Under the pieces are notes generated by a model that saw only the letters and a program-made list of their open reading frames with translations, had not been told where the DNA came from and made no database searches. A stretch of DNA of 64,000 bases from Archangium violaceum (GTDB taxonomy: Bacteria > Myxococcota > Myxococcia > Myxococcales > Myxococcaceae). Shown here in pieces: positions 7,947 through 16,827 of the stretch (its first letter is position 1; every line of letters starts with the position of its first letter). The translations under genes were made by a program, and so were the position numbers. Where the stretch lies: NCBI RefSeq assembly GCF_016887565.1, contig NZ_CP069396.1, forward strand, positions 1,391,001-1,455,000, written 5' to 3'.

Positions 7947-10016
7947 GTGAGCAATATGGCCCCACAGCGAACCGGCGATGAGCAGAATGACGTCGCCGCC
8001 CACGCGCTCGGCGAGCGCGGTCACACCCAAGCCCTCCACAGTACCGGGGGCCGTCCCTCGGGCGGCTCGTCGGGCCCTGGTGCTCCCCACCGCGGGCGGG
8101 TGTTCGTGGGGCTCTCCCTCGCGCTCGGTCTGTCCCTGGCGATCGCCCACGGCCTGCTGGCCGGGGCGCTGGACAAGATGTCCACCGAGCGCGCGGATCG
8201 CCAGTCCCTCGTGTCCCTGCGTGCGCTGGAGGACCTGGTCCAGCGCGCGGGGGGCTCGGGGGATGCCGTGCGCGCCGTGGTGTCCACGTGGAAGGAGCAG
8301 CTTCCGCCGGGCAGCGCGGTGCGAGTGATTGCCTTCTCGGGCATCCAGCTCGAGGCCTCCACCTTCCCCGAGGACCAGGGGGAGCGCGCGGCGCCGCGCC
8401 GGCTGTCGCGCGAGGAGAAGCCCCTCTACGACCGCGGGCAGCGGCTGCGCGCCGCGGTGGAGACCAACCGGGAGGAAGGCTCCGCGCGCAAGCTGGAGGT
8501 GGAGACGGAGGCGCTGCCGGATGGCCGGCGCCTGCTGAGCGCGCCGGTGGAGGTGGACGGCTCGGTGGTGGGCATGGTGGAGCTGGCCACGGCTCCGCTG
8601 GCGGCCCCGTTGAAGCCGGGCATGCTGGCGACGCTGGCCTTCTTCCTGGTGCCGCTGGCGGTGTGTGGTGCCGCGGCCTTCGTCGTGCGCCGCCAGGGCC
8701 TGCTCGTCGCCATGTCGGTGGTGTTGCTCGCGGCGGGCCTGGGTGGCTACGTGTCCTATTCGCTGGGCACGTTGGGCTCCGAGGTGCATGCGACGCAGAC
8801 GCTCGTGGCCTCGCAGCTACAAGCGATGGCGCAGCGGGCCCAGGCGGTGATGGCCGAGCGGCAGCTCGCGGCCGAGCCGGCGCTGCAGCCCGGCAACTGG
8901 GACGCGGATCAGTTCCGCCGTCCGCTGGGGCTGGTGACGCCGGCGGGTGAGGTGAACGAGGCGGTGGTGTCCGCGCGCGTGGCCGAGCTGCGCTCGGGCG
9001 CGGGCCGCGCGCTCGGTGGGCTGGGCGCGCTGGCCCTGGCCGTGCTGCTCTTCATCGGCATGGGCGGTCTGGCCCGCACGGTGGAGACGGTGGTGGAGTA
9101 CCGGACGGCCTACCTCTACATCGCCCCGGCGATGGTGGGCATGCTGGTCCTCGTCTTCTTCCCGTTCTTCTACGGCATCACCCTGTCCTTCACCGACTCC
9201 AACCTCTACAACACGGGGCAGGCGCTGTCGGACATCTGGGTGGGCCTGCGCAACTACGTGGAGATCCTCGGCGACTTCAACATCGCCCGGAGGGCGCAGG
9301 ACGGGTCGCTCGTCTTCAACTACCTCAACTTCTATTACACGCTCTTCTTCACGGTGGTGTGGACGGTCACCAACGTGACCATCGGCGTGACGGTGGGCCT
9401 GGCGCTGGCGCTCATGCTCAACGTGCAGGGGCTGGCGCTGCGGCCGGTGTACCGCGTGCTGCTCATCCTGCCGTGGGCCATGCCCAACTACATCACCGCG
9501 CTCATCTGGAAGGGCATGTTCCACCAGCAGTTCGGCGTGGTGAACCACGTCATCCGGATGTTCGGTGGACAGGGGCTCGCCTGGTACGACACGCCGACGA
9601 CGTCGTTCCTCACGGCGCTCGCCACCAACGGCTGGCTGAGCTTCCCCTTCATGATGGTGGTGTCGCTGGGCGCGCTGACGTCCATCCCCAACGAGCTCTA
9701 CGAGGCCGCGCGCGTGGATGGGGCCTCTCGCTGGCAGCAGTTCAAGTCGATTACACTGCCCTCGCTCAAGCCCGCGCTGGTCCCGGCCGTCATCCTGTCG
9801 GTCGTCTGGACCTTCAACATGTTCAACATCATCTTCCTGGTGACCGAGGGCGAGCCGAGCAACTCGACGGAAATCCTCGTGACCCAGGCGTACAAGTTCG
9901 CCTTCCAGCGCTACCGCTACGGGTACGCGGCGGCGTACTCGACGGTCATCTTCGGCATCCTGCTGCTCTACAGCGTGGTGCAGAACCGCATGTCGCGCGC
10001 CACGGAGGCCGCCTGA
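7947..10016 (+). CDS. malF: MalF permease with long N-terminal sensor-like extension
   Basis: Inner-membrane permease of 689 residues. The C-terminal 305 residues (from YRTAYLYIAPAM near 387) form a normal MalF/UgpA core with the EAA loop EAARVDGASRW that docks MalK. The first about 380 residues are extra: a helix at 52-72, an extracytoplasmic alpha/beta segment at 73-224 resembling single Cache/PAS-like sensor domains, two helices near 225-245 and 250-272, a second outside segment to about 352, and a helix at 353-372. E. coli MalF (514 residues) instead carries its large periplasmic insertion inside the core. GTG 7947 is chosen because GAGGAGC precedes it. The sensor role is inference. Confidence 0.9.
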   Translation: MSNMAPQRTGDEQNDVAAHALGERGHTQALHSTGGRPSGGSSGPGAPHRGRVFVGLSLALGLSLAIAHGLLAGALDKMSTERADRQSLVSLRALEDLVQRAGGSGDAVRAVVSTWKEQLPPGSAVRVIAFSGIQLEASTFPEDQGERAAPRRLSREEKPLYDRGQRLRAAVETNREEGSARKLEVETEALPDGRRLLSAPVEVDGSVVGMVELATAPLAAPLKPGMLATLAFFLVPLAVCGAAAFVVRRQGLLVAMSVVLLAAGLGGYVSYSLGTLGSEVHATQTLVASQLQAMAQRAQAVMAERQLAAEPALQPGNWDADQFRRPLGLVTPAGEVNEAVVSARVAELRSGAGRALGGLGALALAVLLFIGMGGLARTVETVVEYRTAYLYIAPAMVGMLVLVFFPFFYGITLSFTDSNLYNTGQALSDIWVGLRNYVEILGDFNIARRAQDGSLVFNYLNFYYTLFFTVVWTVTNVTIGVTVGLALALMLNVQGLALRPVYRVLLILPWAMPNYITALIWKGMFHQQFGVVNHVIRMFGGQGLAWYDTPTTSFLTALATNGWLSFPFMMVVSLGALTSIPNELYEAARVDGASRWQQFKSITLPSLKPALVPAVILSVVWTFNMFNIIFLVTEGEPSNSTEILVTQAYKFAFQRYRYGYAAAYSTVIFGILLLYSVVQNRMSRATEAA

Positions 10017-10894
10017 TGTTCTCGCGTCGAGATGGGGTGCCCCACTGGCCGCTGCACGTGCTGCTGACGGGCTTCACCCTCTTCACCCTCTACCCCATCC
10101 TCTGGGTCATCACGATCGCCTTCTCGGGTAAGCAGAGCCTGGCGATCGCCACGATCCCCGAGGAGCCCTCGTTCCTGGACCAGGTGCGCGCCGTCATGCC
10201 CTGGCCGGAGACGTGGTCGTTCTCCAACTTCGTCTCGGTGATGAGGGATCAGCCCTTCGGGCAGTGGATGTTCAACAGCGCCGTCATCGCGCTGGGCACC
10301 ACGGTGGTGGGCGTGTTCCTCGCGTGCACCGCGGCCTATGCCTTCAGCCGCTTCAAGTTCGCCGGCCAGCGCGCGGGCATGATGGCCTTCCTCGTGTCCC
10401 AGATGTTCCCGGGCACGCTGATGCTCATCCCCCTCTACATCATCCTGGTGCAGTGGCTGGGCCTGGGCAGCTCGCGCTTCGGCCTGATGATCGTCTACGC
10501 CACCACCTCCATCCCCTTCAGCGTGTGGATGCTCAAGGGCTACTTCGACACGATTCCGAAGGACCTGGAGGAGGCCGCGCTCATCGAGGGCGCGTCGGTG
10601 GGGAAGATCTTCTGGACCATCATCCTGCCGCTGGCCAAGCCGGCGGTGGCGGTGACGGCGCTCTTCTCGTTCATGACGTCGTGGAACGAGTTCATCCTCG
10701 CGGCCACCTTCATGGACCAGGAGACGATGTACACGGCGCCGGTGGGCTTGCGCTTCTTCGTGGGTGGCTTCTCGCAGCAGTGGGGCTACTTCGCCGCGGG
10801 CTCCATCATCGTCTCGGTGCCGGTGGTCGTCCTGTTCCTGTTCCTCCAGAAGTACCTCGTCTCCGGCCTGACCGCCGGCAGCGTCAAGGGTTAG
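10016..10894 (+). CDS. malG: MalG permease
   Basis: Second maltodextrin permease subunit, 292 residues, with about six membrane helices and the EAA motif EEAALIEGASVGKIF that contacts MalK. The ATG overlaps the malF stop (TGATG), so the two subunits are translationally coupled, and the open frame upstream of 10016 belongs to malF. It ends GLTAGSVKG, a tail typical of MalG, where the C-terminus reaches into the MalK dimer. Followed 47 bases later by the DOMON-like secreted protein. Confidence 0.94.
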   Translation: MFSRRDGVPHWPLHVLLTGFTLFTLYPILWVITIAFSGKQSLAIATIPEEPSFLDQVRAVMPWPETWSFSNFVSVMRDQPFGQWMFNSAVIALGTTVVGVFLACTAAYAFSRFKFAGQRAGMMAFLVSQMFPGTLMLIPLYIILVQWLGLGSSRFGLMIVYATTSIPFSVWMLKGYFDTIPKDLEEAALIEGASVGKIFWTIILPLAKPAVAVTALFSFMTSWNEFILAATFMDQETMYTAPVGLRFFVGGFSQQWGYFAAGSIIVSVPVVVLFLFLQKYLVSGLTAGSVKG

Positions 10895-10941
10895 TCCGTC
10901 GTTTTCCAGCCCCTCCATTTCCCAGCAAGGAGAAGTCGAAC

Positions 10942-11781
10942 ATGAAGACCTCGCGTTTCGCCGTGTTCACGCTGACCGCCGCGCTCCTGGGCGCTCCCGC
11001 CCTGGCCGCTGACAAGGTGTCCTTCAAGGACCCGACCGGTGACGACAACGGTCCCGGTACCTACAAGTACCCGACCGACACCGTGTACAAGCGCGGCTCG
11101 TTCGACCTGACGGACTTCACCTTCGAGAAGAAGGGCACCAAGGCCGACGTCACCCTGGGCTTCAACACCAGCCTGGAGGATGCGTGGAAGACGGGCTCTG
11201 GCTTCTCCGTGCAGATGGCCTTCATCTTCATCGACACGGATGGCAAGGAGGGCAGCGGCTCCACCGACTCCCTGCCGGGCCTCAACGTGAAGTTCGCCCC
11301 CGCGTTCGGCTGGGAGAAGGTCATCGTCATCTCGCCGCAGGGCGCTTCGCGCGTGAAGGCCGAGGTGGGCAACAAGGCCGGCGCGGCCAAGGACAACGTC
11401 CTGGTTCCCAACCGCATCAAGGGCTCGGGCCGGAAGGTGAACGCCACCGTCGACCTGGCGGGCCTTGAGGGGGACCCCTCGCAGTGGCGCTTCCAGGTGC
11501 TGGTGCAGTCCAACGAGGGCTTCCCCGCGGGCAATGATCTGCTGACCCGCAAGGTGAACGAGTACGAGGGCCAGCACCGCTTCGGTGGTGGCAACGACGG
11601 CGAGTGTGATCCGCACGTAATGGACCTGCTCGCGGGCGAGGGCAAGGGCGATGCTTCCGAGGTGAAGGCCCAGCACGATATGCTGAGCTACGAGTGCGCC
11701 GAGGACGGCACCGCGAAGAAGGCGGCGACGCTCACGATGGTGGGCGGCGTGAAGGCGCCGGCGGCCCAGGAGCAGAAGTAG
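10942..11781 (+). CDS. Secreted glucodextranase-C (DOMON-like) protein
   Basis: Exported protein of 279 residues with a signal peptide ending APALA. The mature part starts DKVSFKDPTGDDNGPG and continues with YKYPT, IFIDTDGKEGSGSTD and LPG. This pattern is that of the C-terminal carbohydrate-associated domain of glucodextranases and amylopullulanases (Glucodextran_C, DOMON-like beta sandwich), here as a free-standing protein. An AAGGAG site precedes the ATG. The C-terminal third holds two cysteines (GECDP, SYEC) that may pair. It lies between malG and the outer-membrane barrel, and a clear paralog is encoded on the other side of that barrel at 14174. A role in glucan binding or transfer at the envelope is inferred. 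Confidence 0.82.
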   Translation: MKTSRFAVFTLTAALLGAPALAADKVSFKDPTGDDNGPGTYKYPTDTVYKRGSFDLTDFTFEKKGTKADVTLGFNTSLEDAWKTGSGFSVQMAFIFIDTDGKEGSGSTDSLPGLNVKFAPAFGWEKVIVISPQGASRVKAEVGNKAGAAKDNVLVPNRIKGSGRKVNATVDLAGLEGDPSQWRFQVLVQSNEGFPAGNDLLTRKVNEYEGQHRFGGGNDGECDPHVMDLLAGEGKGDASEVKAQHDMLSYECAEDGTAKKAATLTMVGGVKAPAAQEQK

Positions 11782-11816
11782 TAGTCTGTCTTTGATTCGA
11801 GTTTCCGCCGGAGGTC

Positions 11817-11871
11817 GCGCGGGCGGTGTCGAGCCGTCCGCGCCGGTGACCGGGAAGTCCCCCTTCCCGGT
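11817..11871 (+). other. Two tandem stem-loops upstream of the barrel gene
   Basis: Stem 1: GCGCGGGCGG (11817-11826) with CCGTCCGCGC (11834-11843), ten pairs including one G-U. Stem 2: ACCGGGAAG (11849-11857) with CTTCCCGGT (11863-11871), nine perfect pairs around a five-base loop. No T-run follows. They sit between the DOMON-like gene and the barrel gene, where they could protect mRNA ends or act as a partial terminator. Confidence 0.6.
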
Positions 11872-11897
11872 TCGGCCAAAAGAGAGGGGAATCACCC

Positions 11898-14093
11898 ATG
11901 AAGATGAAGTCCATGCGGAAGGGCGCAGTCGCCCTGACCGCTGCCGCCACCCTGCTGCCCGCCGCATCCTCGCTCGCCCAGGAGGCCCCCAAGCTGCAGA
12001 TTGGTGGTACCACCTACACGAAGTGGCTGTATGGCAGCTCCCGTGAGCAGGGCTCGCTCTACAACTACACCACCATCCCGGGCGAGAGCGCGGGTGACAA
12101 CGGTATCGGTACAGAGCTCGAACTGTTGCTCAACGCCAGGCTGTCCAGCGCGGTCGAGGTTCGTGGCCGCATCCACAGTCGCTTCAGCCAGAACTTCTGG
12201 ACCAACGGTGGTGGCTGGGGGAAGACGGACAACAACTGCACCTCGGGTAACTGCGGTGAGTTCGACAACCGTTCCAGCCAGTACATCAAGCTGCGCGGCA
12301 TGGCCGTCACCCTGACGCCTGGCTATCTCGTCGACTCCGCGACCATCGGTGCCAACGACTTCGGTCAGTTCGATCCGCTCGTCGTGGGCCGCATCCGCTA
12401 CATCGACCGGGACAACGTCTATGGCGTGCTCGTGCAGGGCTCGGCGCTCGAGCGGAAGCTGACGTGGGATGTCGCTGGTATCTCGCTGCCGCGCCTCTGG
12501 GCCGGCCCGCGCTTCAGCACCGGCGCCTTCCACGCCACGGACGCCACCTACGTCGCCCAGTCGAAGTACACCTTCAACGACATGTTCGACCTGGGAGCCA
12601 TCTTCCAGTACACGAACGACTCGGAGGTGAACCCGACCGACCTCAACTCCGATGACGGCCGTGACCTCATGCCGCGCTACCGCAACGGCGTGGGTGGTCT
12701 CAAGGCTGGCCTGCACCTCGCATCCAAGGTGGACGTGAAGGGGTCGTTCTACCGCTCGTACTCCAACGTGGACGCGGACCCGGCCAAGGGGCTCGTCGAC
12801 CGCTACTCCCCGATTCCGGGCGGCCGGCTCACGGACAACACCATGATGCTGGACGTGGCGTTCGCCGATCCGTTCGACATCGGTCTGTCGCTGAACATGC
12901 AGGCGTTCAGCATCGGCGCCAACTACGTGTCCGTCATGGCGTCCCGCCGCGAGTCCGACGTGCTCCTCACCGAGGGGCACGACGGCTCCTTCGGCGGTCC
13001 TGGTCCCGCGAACGATCGTTCCGGCCAGTGGGGTGACCCCAACTACATCGGCTACGGCGGTTGGACGGGTGAGACCCAGCAGGTGGCCACCGTCAACGTG
13101 GACAACGAGTTCACCGACTTCGACGAGCCGTTCGCCGAGACGGTCATCGGCTGGAAGGGCGCCACCTTCAACCCGGTCTTCAGCACGGGCGCGCTCGAGC
13201 TGTCGGGTGAGTACTCGTTCATCACCTACAACACCAACTGGCAGGCCTTCGGGGATGACTCGCAGCCCCTCAACAACCGCTACCCGGTCATGGATGGCGA
13301 CGTGGGCGTGGGCCACGGTTACCGCAGCGCCTACCAGCCCTTCCAGGACAAGCAGACCCAGATCCTCGTGGCCAAGGGCCGCTACGTTCTCGACATCGGC
13401 CGTGGCATCGACGTGTTCGGCAAGGTCAAGTACATCTACGAGAACGACAAGCGCATGAACGACAAGAAGTACCTCCCCTACCAGGAGGGCGACTGCCCGG
13501 GTGGGGGCCTGCCATGCGCCAACGTTCGCAACGAGTACAGCCCGGGCAACAGCACGGCGGACCTGGACTACGCCACCATCAAACCGTACGCGAATCCCGG
13601 GCTGGTCACCGTGGACGGCCAGACGGGCTACGCCTTCAAGCCGTTCGACAGCATCGACGACGATGATCGCGAGCTGAAGTACACCACCTTCAACCTGGGC
13701 GCTGGCTATCAGCTCACCGACGACCTCTACATGTCGCTGAGCTATGCCAAGTACCTGGCGGACCTGAAGGACGGCACGACCGCCTACCGCGCCTTCAGCA
13801 GCCACCAGATGGCTTCTGGCAAGCACGACAAGAACCAGCTCTCGCTCCGGGCCAAGTACATCCTGGCGGGCGTGGAGTTCGGCGCCGAGGCCGGGTACGC
13901 CTTCGGAACCTTCAAGCCGGATTACTACGGCGATGGCTTCCTGATGCAGCAGGCCAGCGCGACGAACGCCGCGAAGGCCAAGGTGCCGGAAGGAACGAAG
14001 GGTTTCACCGCCGCGTATGACAACTGGTTCAACCTGGAGGATCGCAAGTTCCAGCAGATGCGCCTCAAGGTGTTCATGAAGGCGCAGTTCTAG
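11898..14093 (+). CDS. Large outer-membrane beta-barrel protein of the mal locus
   Basis: Exported protein of 731 residues with a signal peptide (ASSLAQ). The mature sequence alternates polar and hydrophobic residues with many Tyr, Asn, Asp and Gly, and ends in MRLKVFMKAQF, a C-terminal Phe strand as recognised by the barrel assembly machinery. I do not recognise it as LamB, TonB-dependent SusC or a standard porin. By position inside the mal locus, between two DOMON-like paralogs, it is a candidate maltodextrin outer-membrane channel. Two paired Cys segments (NNCTSGNCG near 115 and GDCPGGGLPC near 535) suggest disulfide-tied loops. Start ATG 11898 is preceded by AGAGAGGGG. A strong terminator follows. 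Confidence 0.82.
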   Translation: MKMKSMRKGAVALTAAATLLPAASSLAQEAPKLQIGGTTYTKWLYGSSREQGSLYNYTTIPGESAGDNGIGTELELLLNARLSSAVEVRGRIHSRFSQNFWTNGGGWGKTDNNCTSGNCGEFDNRSSQYIKLRGMAVTLTPGYLVDSATIGANDFGQFDPLVVGRIRYIDRDNVYGVLVQGSALERKLTWDVAGISLPRLWAGPRFSTGAFHATDATYVAQSKYTFNDMFDLGAIFQYTNDSEVNPTDLNSDDGRDLMPRYRNGVGGLKAGLHLASKVDVKGSFYRSYSNVDADPAKGLVDRYSPIPGGRLTDNTMMLDVAFADPFDIGLSLNMQAFSIGANYVSVMASRRESDVLLTEGHDGSFGGPGPANDRSGQWGDPNYIGYGGWTGETQQVATVNVDNEFTDFDEPFAETVIGWKGATFNPVFSTGALELSGEYSFITYNTNWQAFGDDSQPLNNRYPVMDGDVGVGHGYRSAYQPFQDKQTQILVAKGRYVLDIGRGIDVFGKVKYIYENDKRMNDKKYLPYQEGDCPGGGLPCANVRNEYSPGNSTADLDYATIKPYANPGLVTVDGQTGYAFKPFDSIDDDDRELKYTTFNLGAGYQLTDDLYMSLSYAKYLADLKDGTTAYRAFSSHQMASGKHDKNQLSLRAKYILAGVEFGAEAGYAFGTFKPDYYGDGFLMQQASATNAAKAKVPEGTKGFTAAYDNWFNLEDRKFQQMRLKVFMKAQF

Positions 14094-14115
14094 TCTTCAT
14101 CCATGCGGTTCAGGG

Positions 14116-14158
14116 GGGCCCGGTGCGCGGAGACGCCCGCCGGGCCCTCGCTTTTTTT
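14116..14158 (+). terminator. Rho-independent terminator after the barrel gene
   Basis: GGGCCCGG at 14116-14123 pairs perfectly with CCGGGCCC at 14140-14147. A short inner stem (GCG/CGC) lies in the loop, and the outer stem is followed three bases later by a run of seven T. It ends the malK-barrel transcription unit 23 bases past the barrel stop. Confidence 0.9.
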
Positions 14159-14173
14159 CGTCTACGAGGACTC

Positions 14174-15211
14174 ATGCCCATGGGGCTTCTCCGTCGTCTC
14201 TTCTTGTCCCTGTTGCTGACCATGGTGGTTGGCGCCTGCCACGACCGCGGCTCGCGTGGCGAAGCGCTGCTCTTCACCTTGAAGGATCCTCGAGGGGACG
14301 ATCACGGTGATGGTGAGCTCCGCTATCCCCTGCGCCAGGACTTCGAGCCCGGCTCGCTGGACCTGCTGTCCCTGGAGGCATTCGCCGAGAGTGGCGGGAC
14401 GCGCTTCGAGGCCACCTTCGCTCGCTCCATTCCCCGGCCCCAGCGGGGGCGCACCGTGGATGCCGCGGGCACCACGCTGTCGAACCAGGCGCGCTACGGT
14501 TTCTACACCTTCAACCTGGACATCTACGTCGATACGGACCGGGCGGAGGGCTCGGGCCGCACGGACACGCTCCCCGGTCGCCACCTCACACTCGCACCGG
14601 GTAGTGCCTGGGAGAAGGCCATCGTGCTCACCCCGCGCCCGCATGAGGCGCGAGACGTCCTGCGCAAGCTGTGGGGACAGGCAGCGCGCGAGGAGGCCCA
14701 GCGGCGCGAGGGCTCGTTGAGCGAGTCGGCCGCGCGTGTCCTGGACACGCAGGTGGAGCGCCAGTTGGAGGAGGGCGTCTTCTTTCCCACCCGCATCCGT
14801 ATTGCTGGCAACACGGTGTCCTTCTTCGTCCCGGACGGCTTCCTCGGCGGACAAGCACTGCCCACGTGGGGCTACGCGGTGGCCGCCACGGGGGCCACGT
14901 TGGAGCGCCGGGTGGAACTGCCCACCTTCTTCGGGGGAGTCACCGCTCCGACGACGGAGGCGGGATTGATGGTGCTCGGCATCGGGCCGGGCGTGTCTCA
15001 GGAGCGCTTCGGGGGCGGGCGCCTGGGAGGCTCCCGCCAGTCACCCGTGGTGGACCTGATGGTGCCCGAGGGCATCCAGCAGGAGGAGGTGCTTGGGCCA
15101 AGGGTGACGCCCTGGCCCGCGGTGGTGCCGGCCGCGCCCGTGTTACCGCAGGCGCCAGATGCCGGTGCTCCTGGCAGGCAGGATGACACGCCCGGCACTG
15201 GAGCCCTCTGA
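14174..15211 (+). CDS. Glucodextranase-C/DOMON-like lipoprotein
   Basis: Predicted lipoprotein of 345 residues: N-terminus MPMGLLRRL, hydrophobic core and lipobox VGAC. The body is a paralog of the secreted protein at 10942: LKDPRGDDHGDG and LRYPL, YVDTDRAEGSGRTDTLPG and APGSAWEKAIVLTPR align with the corresponding blocks there. It has an extra helical insertion (about 165-205) and a Pro/Ala-rich tail. ATG 14174 is chosen because GAGGA precedes it and the signal begins there; the longer open frame starts inside the terminator. Its last 69 bases overlap the 3' end of the minus-strand amylase. A surface- or periplasm-anchored glucan-binding role beside the barrel is inferred. Confidence 0.8.
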   Translation: MPMGLLRRLFLSLLLTMVVGACHDRGSRGEALLFTLKDPRGDDHGDGELRYPLRQDFEPGSLDLLSLEAFAESGGTRFEATFARSIPRPQRGRTVDAAGTTLSNQARYGFYTFNLDIYVDTDRAEGSGRTDTLPGRHLTLAPGSAWEKAIVLTPRPHEARDVLRKLWGQAAREEAQRREGSLSESAARVLDTQVERQLEEGVFFPTRIRIAGNTVSFFVPDGFLGGQALPTWGYAVAATGATLERRVELPTFFGGVTAPTTEAGLMVLGIGPGVSQERFGGGRLGGSRQSPVVDLMVPEGIQQEEVLGPRVTPWPAVVPAAPVLPQAPDAGAPGRQDDTPGTGAL

Positions 15212-16804
15212 GAGATAGGTCGCGCCGGAATCGGTGAAGAGGGGTTCCGCCGTGCTCTCCGCGAGGTTGAAGGGGCCGGCCGTCGCGGAGCTGTCGGACA
15301 GGTTGTGCACGACCAGCACCCGCTCGTCCGCCAGCGTGCGCAGGAAGGCGAGCGTGAGCGAGTTACCCGAGGTGGGGGTGAACAGGGTGAGGCCTCCTCG
15401 CTCCAGGGCAGCCGAGGACTGGCGGACGCGGAGGAGGTCGCGGTAGCGCGACAGCAGCGAGCTGGAGGTGCTCGTCTGCGCGGCCACGTTGGCGCTTTCC
15501 CGGCCGGGGGCGAAGGAGAACCAGGGCGCGCTGGTGGAGAATCCGCCACTCGAGCTGGCATCCCAAGGCATGGGAGTGCGCTTGGCCTCGTCGTTGTTCG
15601 TGGTGCCGTTGGCCAGTCCCACCTCCTCGCCGTAGTACAGGAAGGGAGAGCCGGGCAGGGTGAGGAGCAGGGATGCCGCGTTGACCAGCTGGCCTCGTGC
15701 GCCACCAAGTTGTGTGGCGATCCGCACATGGTCGTGGTTGGTGAGGAAGGGCGCATCCGCCACGCCCGCGGGGTAGACGCGCGCCATCTCCGCCAGCTTG
15801 GCGGCGATGCCGGTGGCGTTACCCCGCTGGATGCCGGAGATCATCTGCTCGGCCAGGGGGAAGTTGAAGTTGAGAGGCAGCTCGTCGCCGCCGGGCATCT
15901 TGTCGGTGGACCCGTAGTAGGTGGCGATGCTGGAGGTGGGGCTCCAGTTCTCCCCCACCAGCACCGCGTCCGGCTTCACCTGGCGCACGTGCGCGGCGAA
16001 CTCCTTCCAGAAGGCGTGGGTCTCCGGCGTATCGGCCTGTCCGGTCCCGGAGCCGGTCTCGATGAGGTAGCGGGCCGCGTCCAGCCTGAACCCATCCGCC
16101 CCCTTGCCCAGCCAGAATGCGGCGATGCGTTTGGCCTCCTCGCGTACCGCGGGCGTCTTGAAGTTCAGGTCCGGCATGCCGCCCCAGAAGACCCCGTAGT
16201 AGTACGCGCCATTGCGCGCGTGCCAGGTCTGGGTGGTGGAGTAGGCATCCCAGGGCTGCTTCCAGCCCGGGTTGTTGTCCCTCCACTGGTACCAGTCCCG
16301 CTTCGCGGAGGTGCTCGAGGAGGCGGACTCGACGAACCACGGGTGCTGCGAGCTGCTGTGGTTGATGACCAGGTCCAGGATGACGCGCAGGCCCCGGCGG
16401 TGGGCCTCGGCGCACAGGCGCTCGAAGTCCTCCAGGGTGCCGTAGTCCGGGTTGATGCGCTCGTAGTCCACCACGTCGTAGCCGTGGTAGCTGGGCGAGT
16501 CGAAGATGGGCATCAGCCACAGCGCATCCACCCCGAGGTCCGTGGTGGTGCTCGGGTCGCCGTCGTTGAGGTAGTCCAGACGTGAGATGAGGCCGGGCAG
16601 GTCGCCTTTGCCGTCGCCGTTGGAGTCCTGGAAGCTGCGGACGAAGACCTCGTAGAAGACGGCGTGCCGGTACCACTCGGTGCCCGCGGGTGGGGCAATC
16701 TCCACTGGAGTCGACGGCACCTGCCCCGTGGGCGTGGTTGGACCCGAGATGCAGGCCGTCAAGGTGAGCAGGGGGAGGAGGCGGAGAGAGCGGGAGCGCG
16801 GCAT
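15143..16804 (-). CDS. GH13 alpha-amylase/glucosidase lipoprotein
   Basis: Lipoprotein of 553 residues with lipobox LTAC (Cys18). The GH13 barrel begins at WYRHAVFYEVFVRSFQDSNG, an opening shared with oligo-1,6-glucosidase, trehalose synthase and related alpha-amylases. Catalytic residues are Asp242 in GFRLDAARYL, Glu285 in LVGENW and Asp358 in TNHD, with VINHS at 147-151. A C-terminal beta domain ends STGIWRLR. It is transcribed away from the pullulanase gene and toward the DOMON-like lipoprotein, with which it overlaps tail to tail by 69 bases. Likely cleaves starch or maltodextrins at the envelope; the exact linkage is undecided. Confidence 0.9.
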   Translation of the reverse strand: MPRSRSLRLLPLLTLTACISGPTTPTGQVPSTPVEIAPPAGTEWYRHAVFYEVFVRSFQDSNGDGKGDLPGLISRLDYLNDGDPSTTTDLGVDALWLMPIFDSPSYHGYDVVDYERINPDYGTLEDFERLCAEAHRRGLRVILDLVINHSSSQHPWFVESASSSTSAKRDWYQWRDNNPGWKQPWDAYSTTQTWHARNGAYYYGVFWGGMPDLNFKTPAVREEAKRIAAFWLGKGADGFRLDAARYLIETGSGTGQADTPETHAFWKEFAAHVRQVKPDAVLVGENWSPTSSIATYYGSTDKMPGGDELPLNFNFPLAEQMISGIQRGNATGIAAKLAEMARVYPAGVADAPFLTNHDHVRIATQLGGARGQLVNAASLLLTLPGSPFLYYGEEVGLANGTTNNDEAKRTPMPWDASSSGGFSTSAPWFSFAPGRESANVAAQTSTSSSLLSRYRDLLRVRQSSAALERGGLTLFTPTSGNSLTLAFLRTLADERVLVVHNLSDSSATAGPFNLAESTAEPLFTDSGATYLSEGSSAGRVILPARSTGIWRLR

Positions 16805-16827
16805 GGACGCAAGGCTTTAACAGTGTC

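Noticed and set aside
11892-13826. Minus-strand 644-residue frame opposite the barrel gene
   Set aside because: The plus frame has a signal peptide, alternating barrel pattern and terminal Phe; the minus frame shows no motif.
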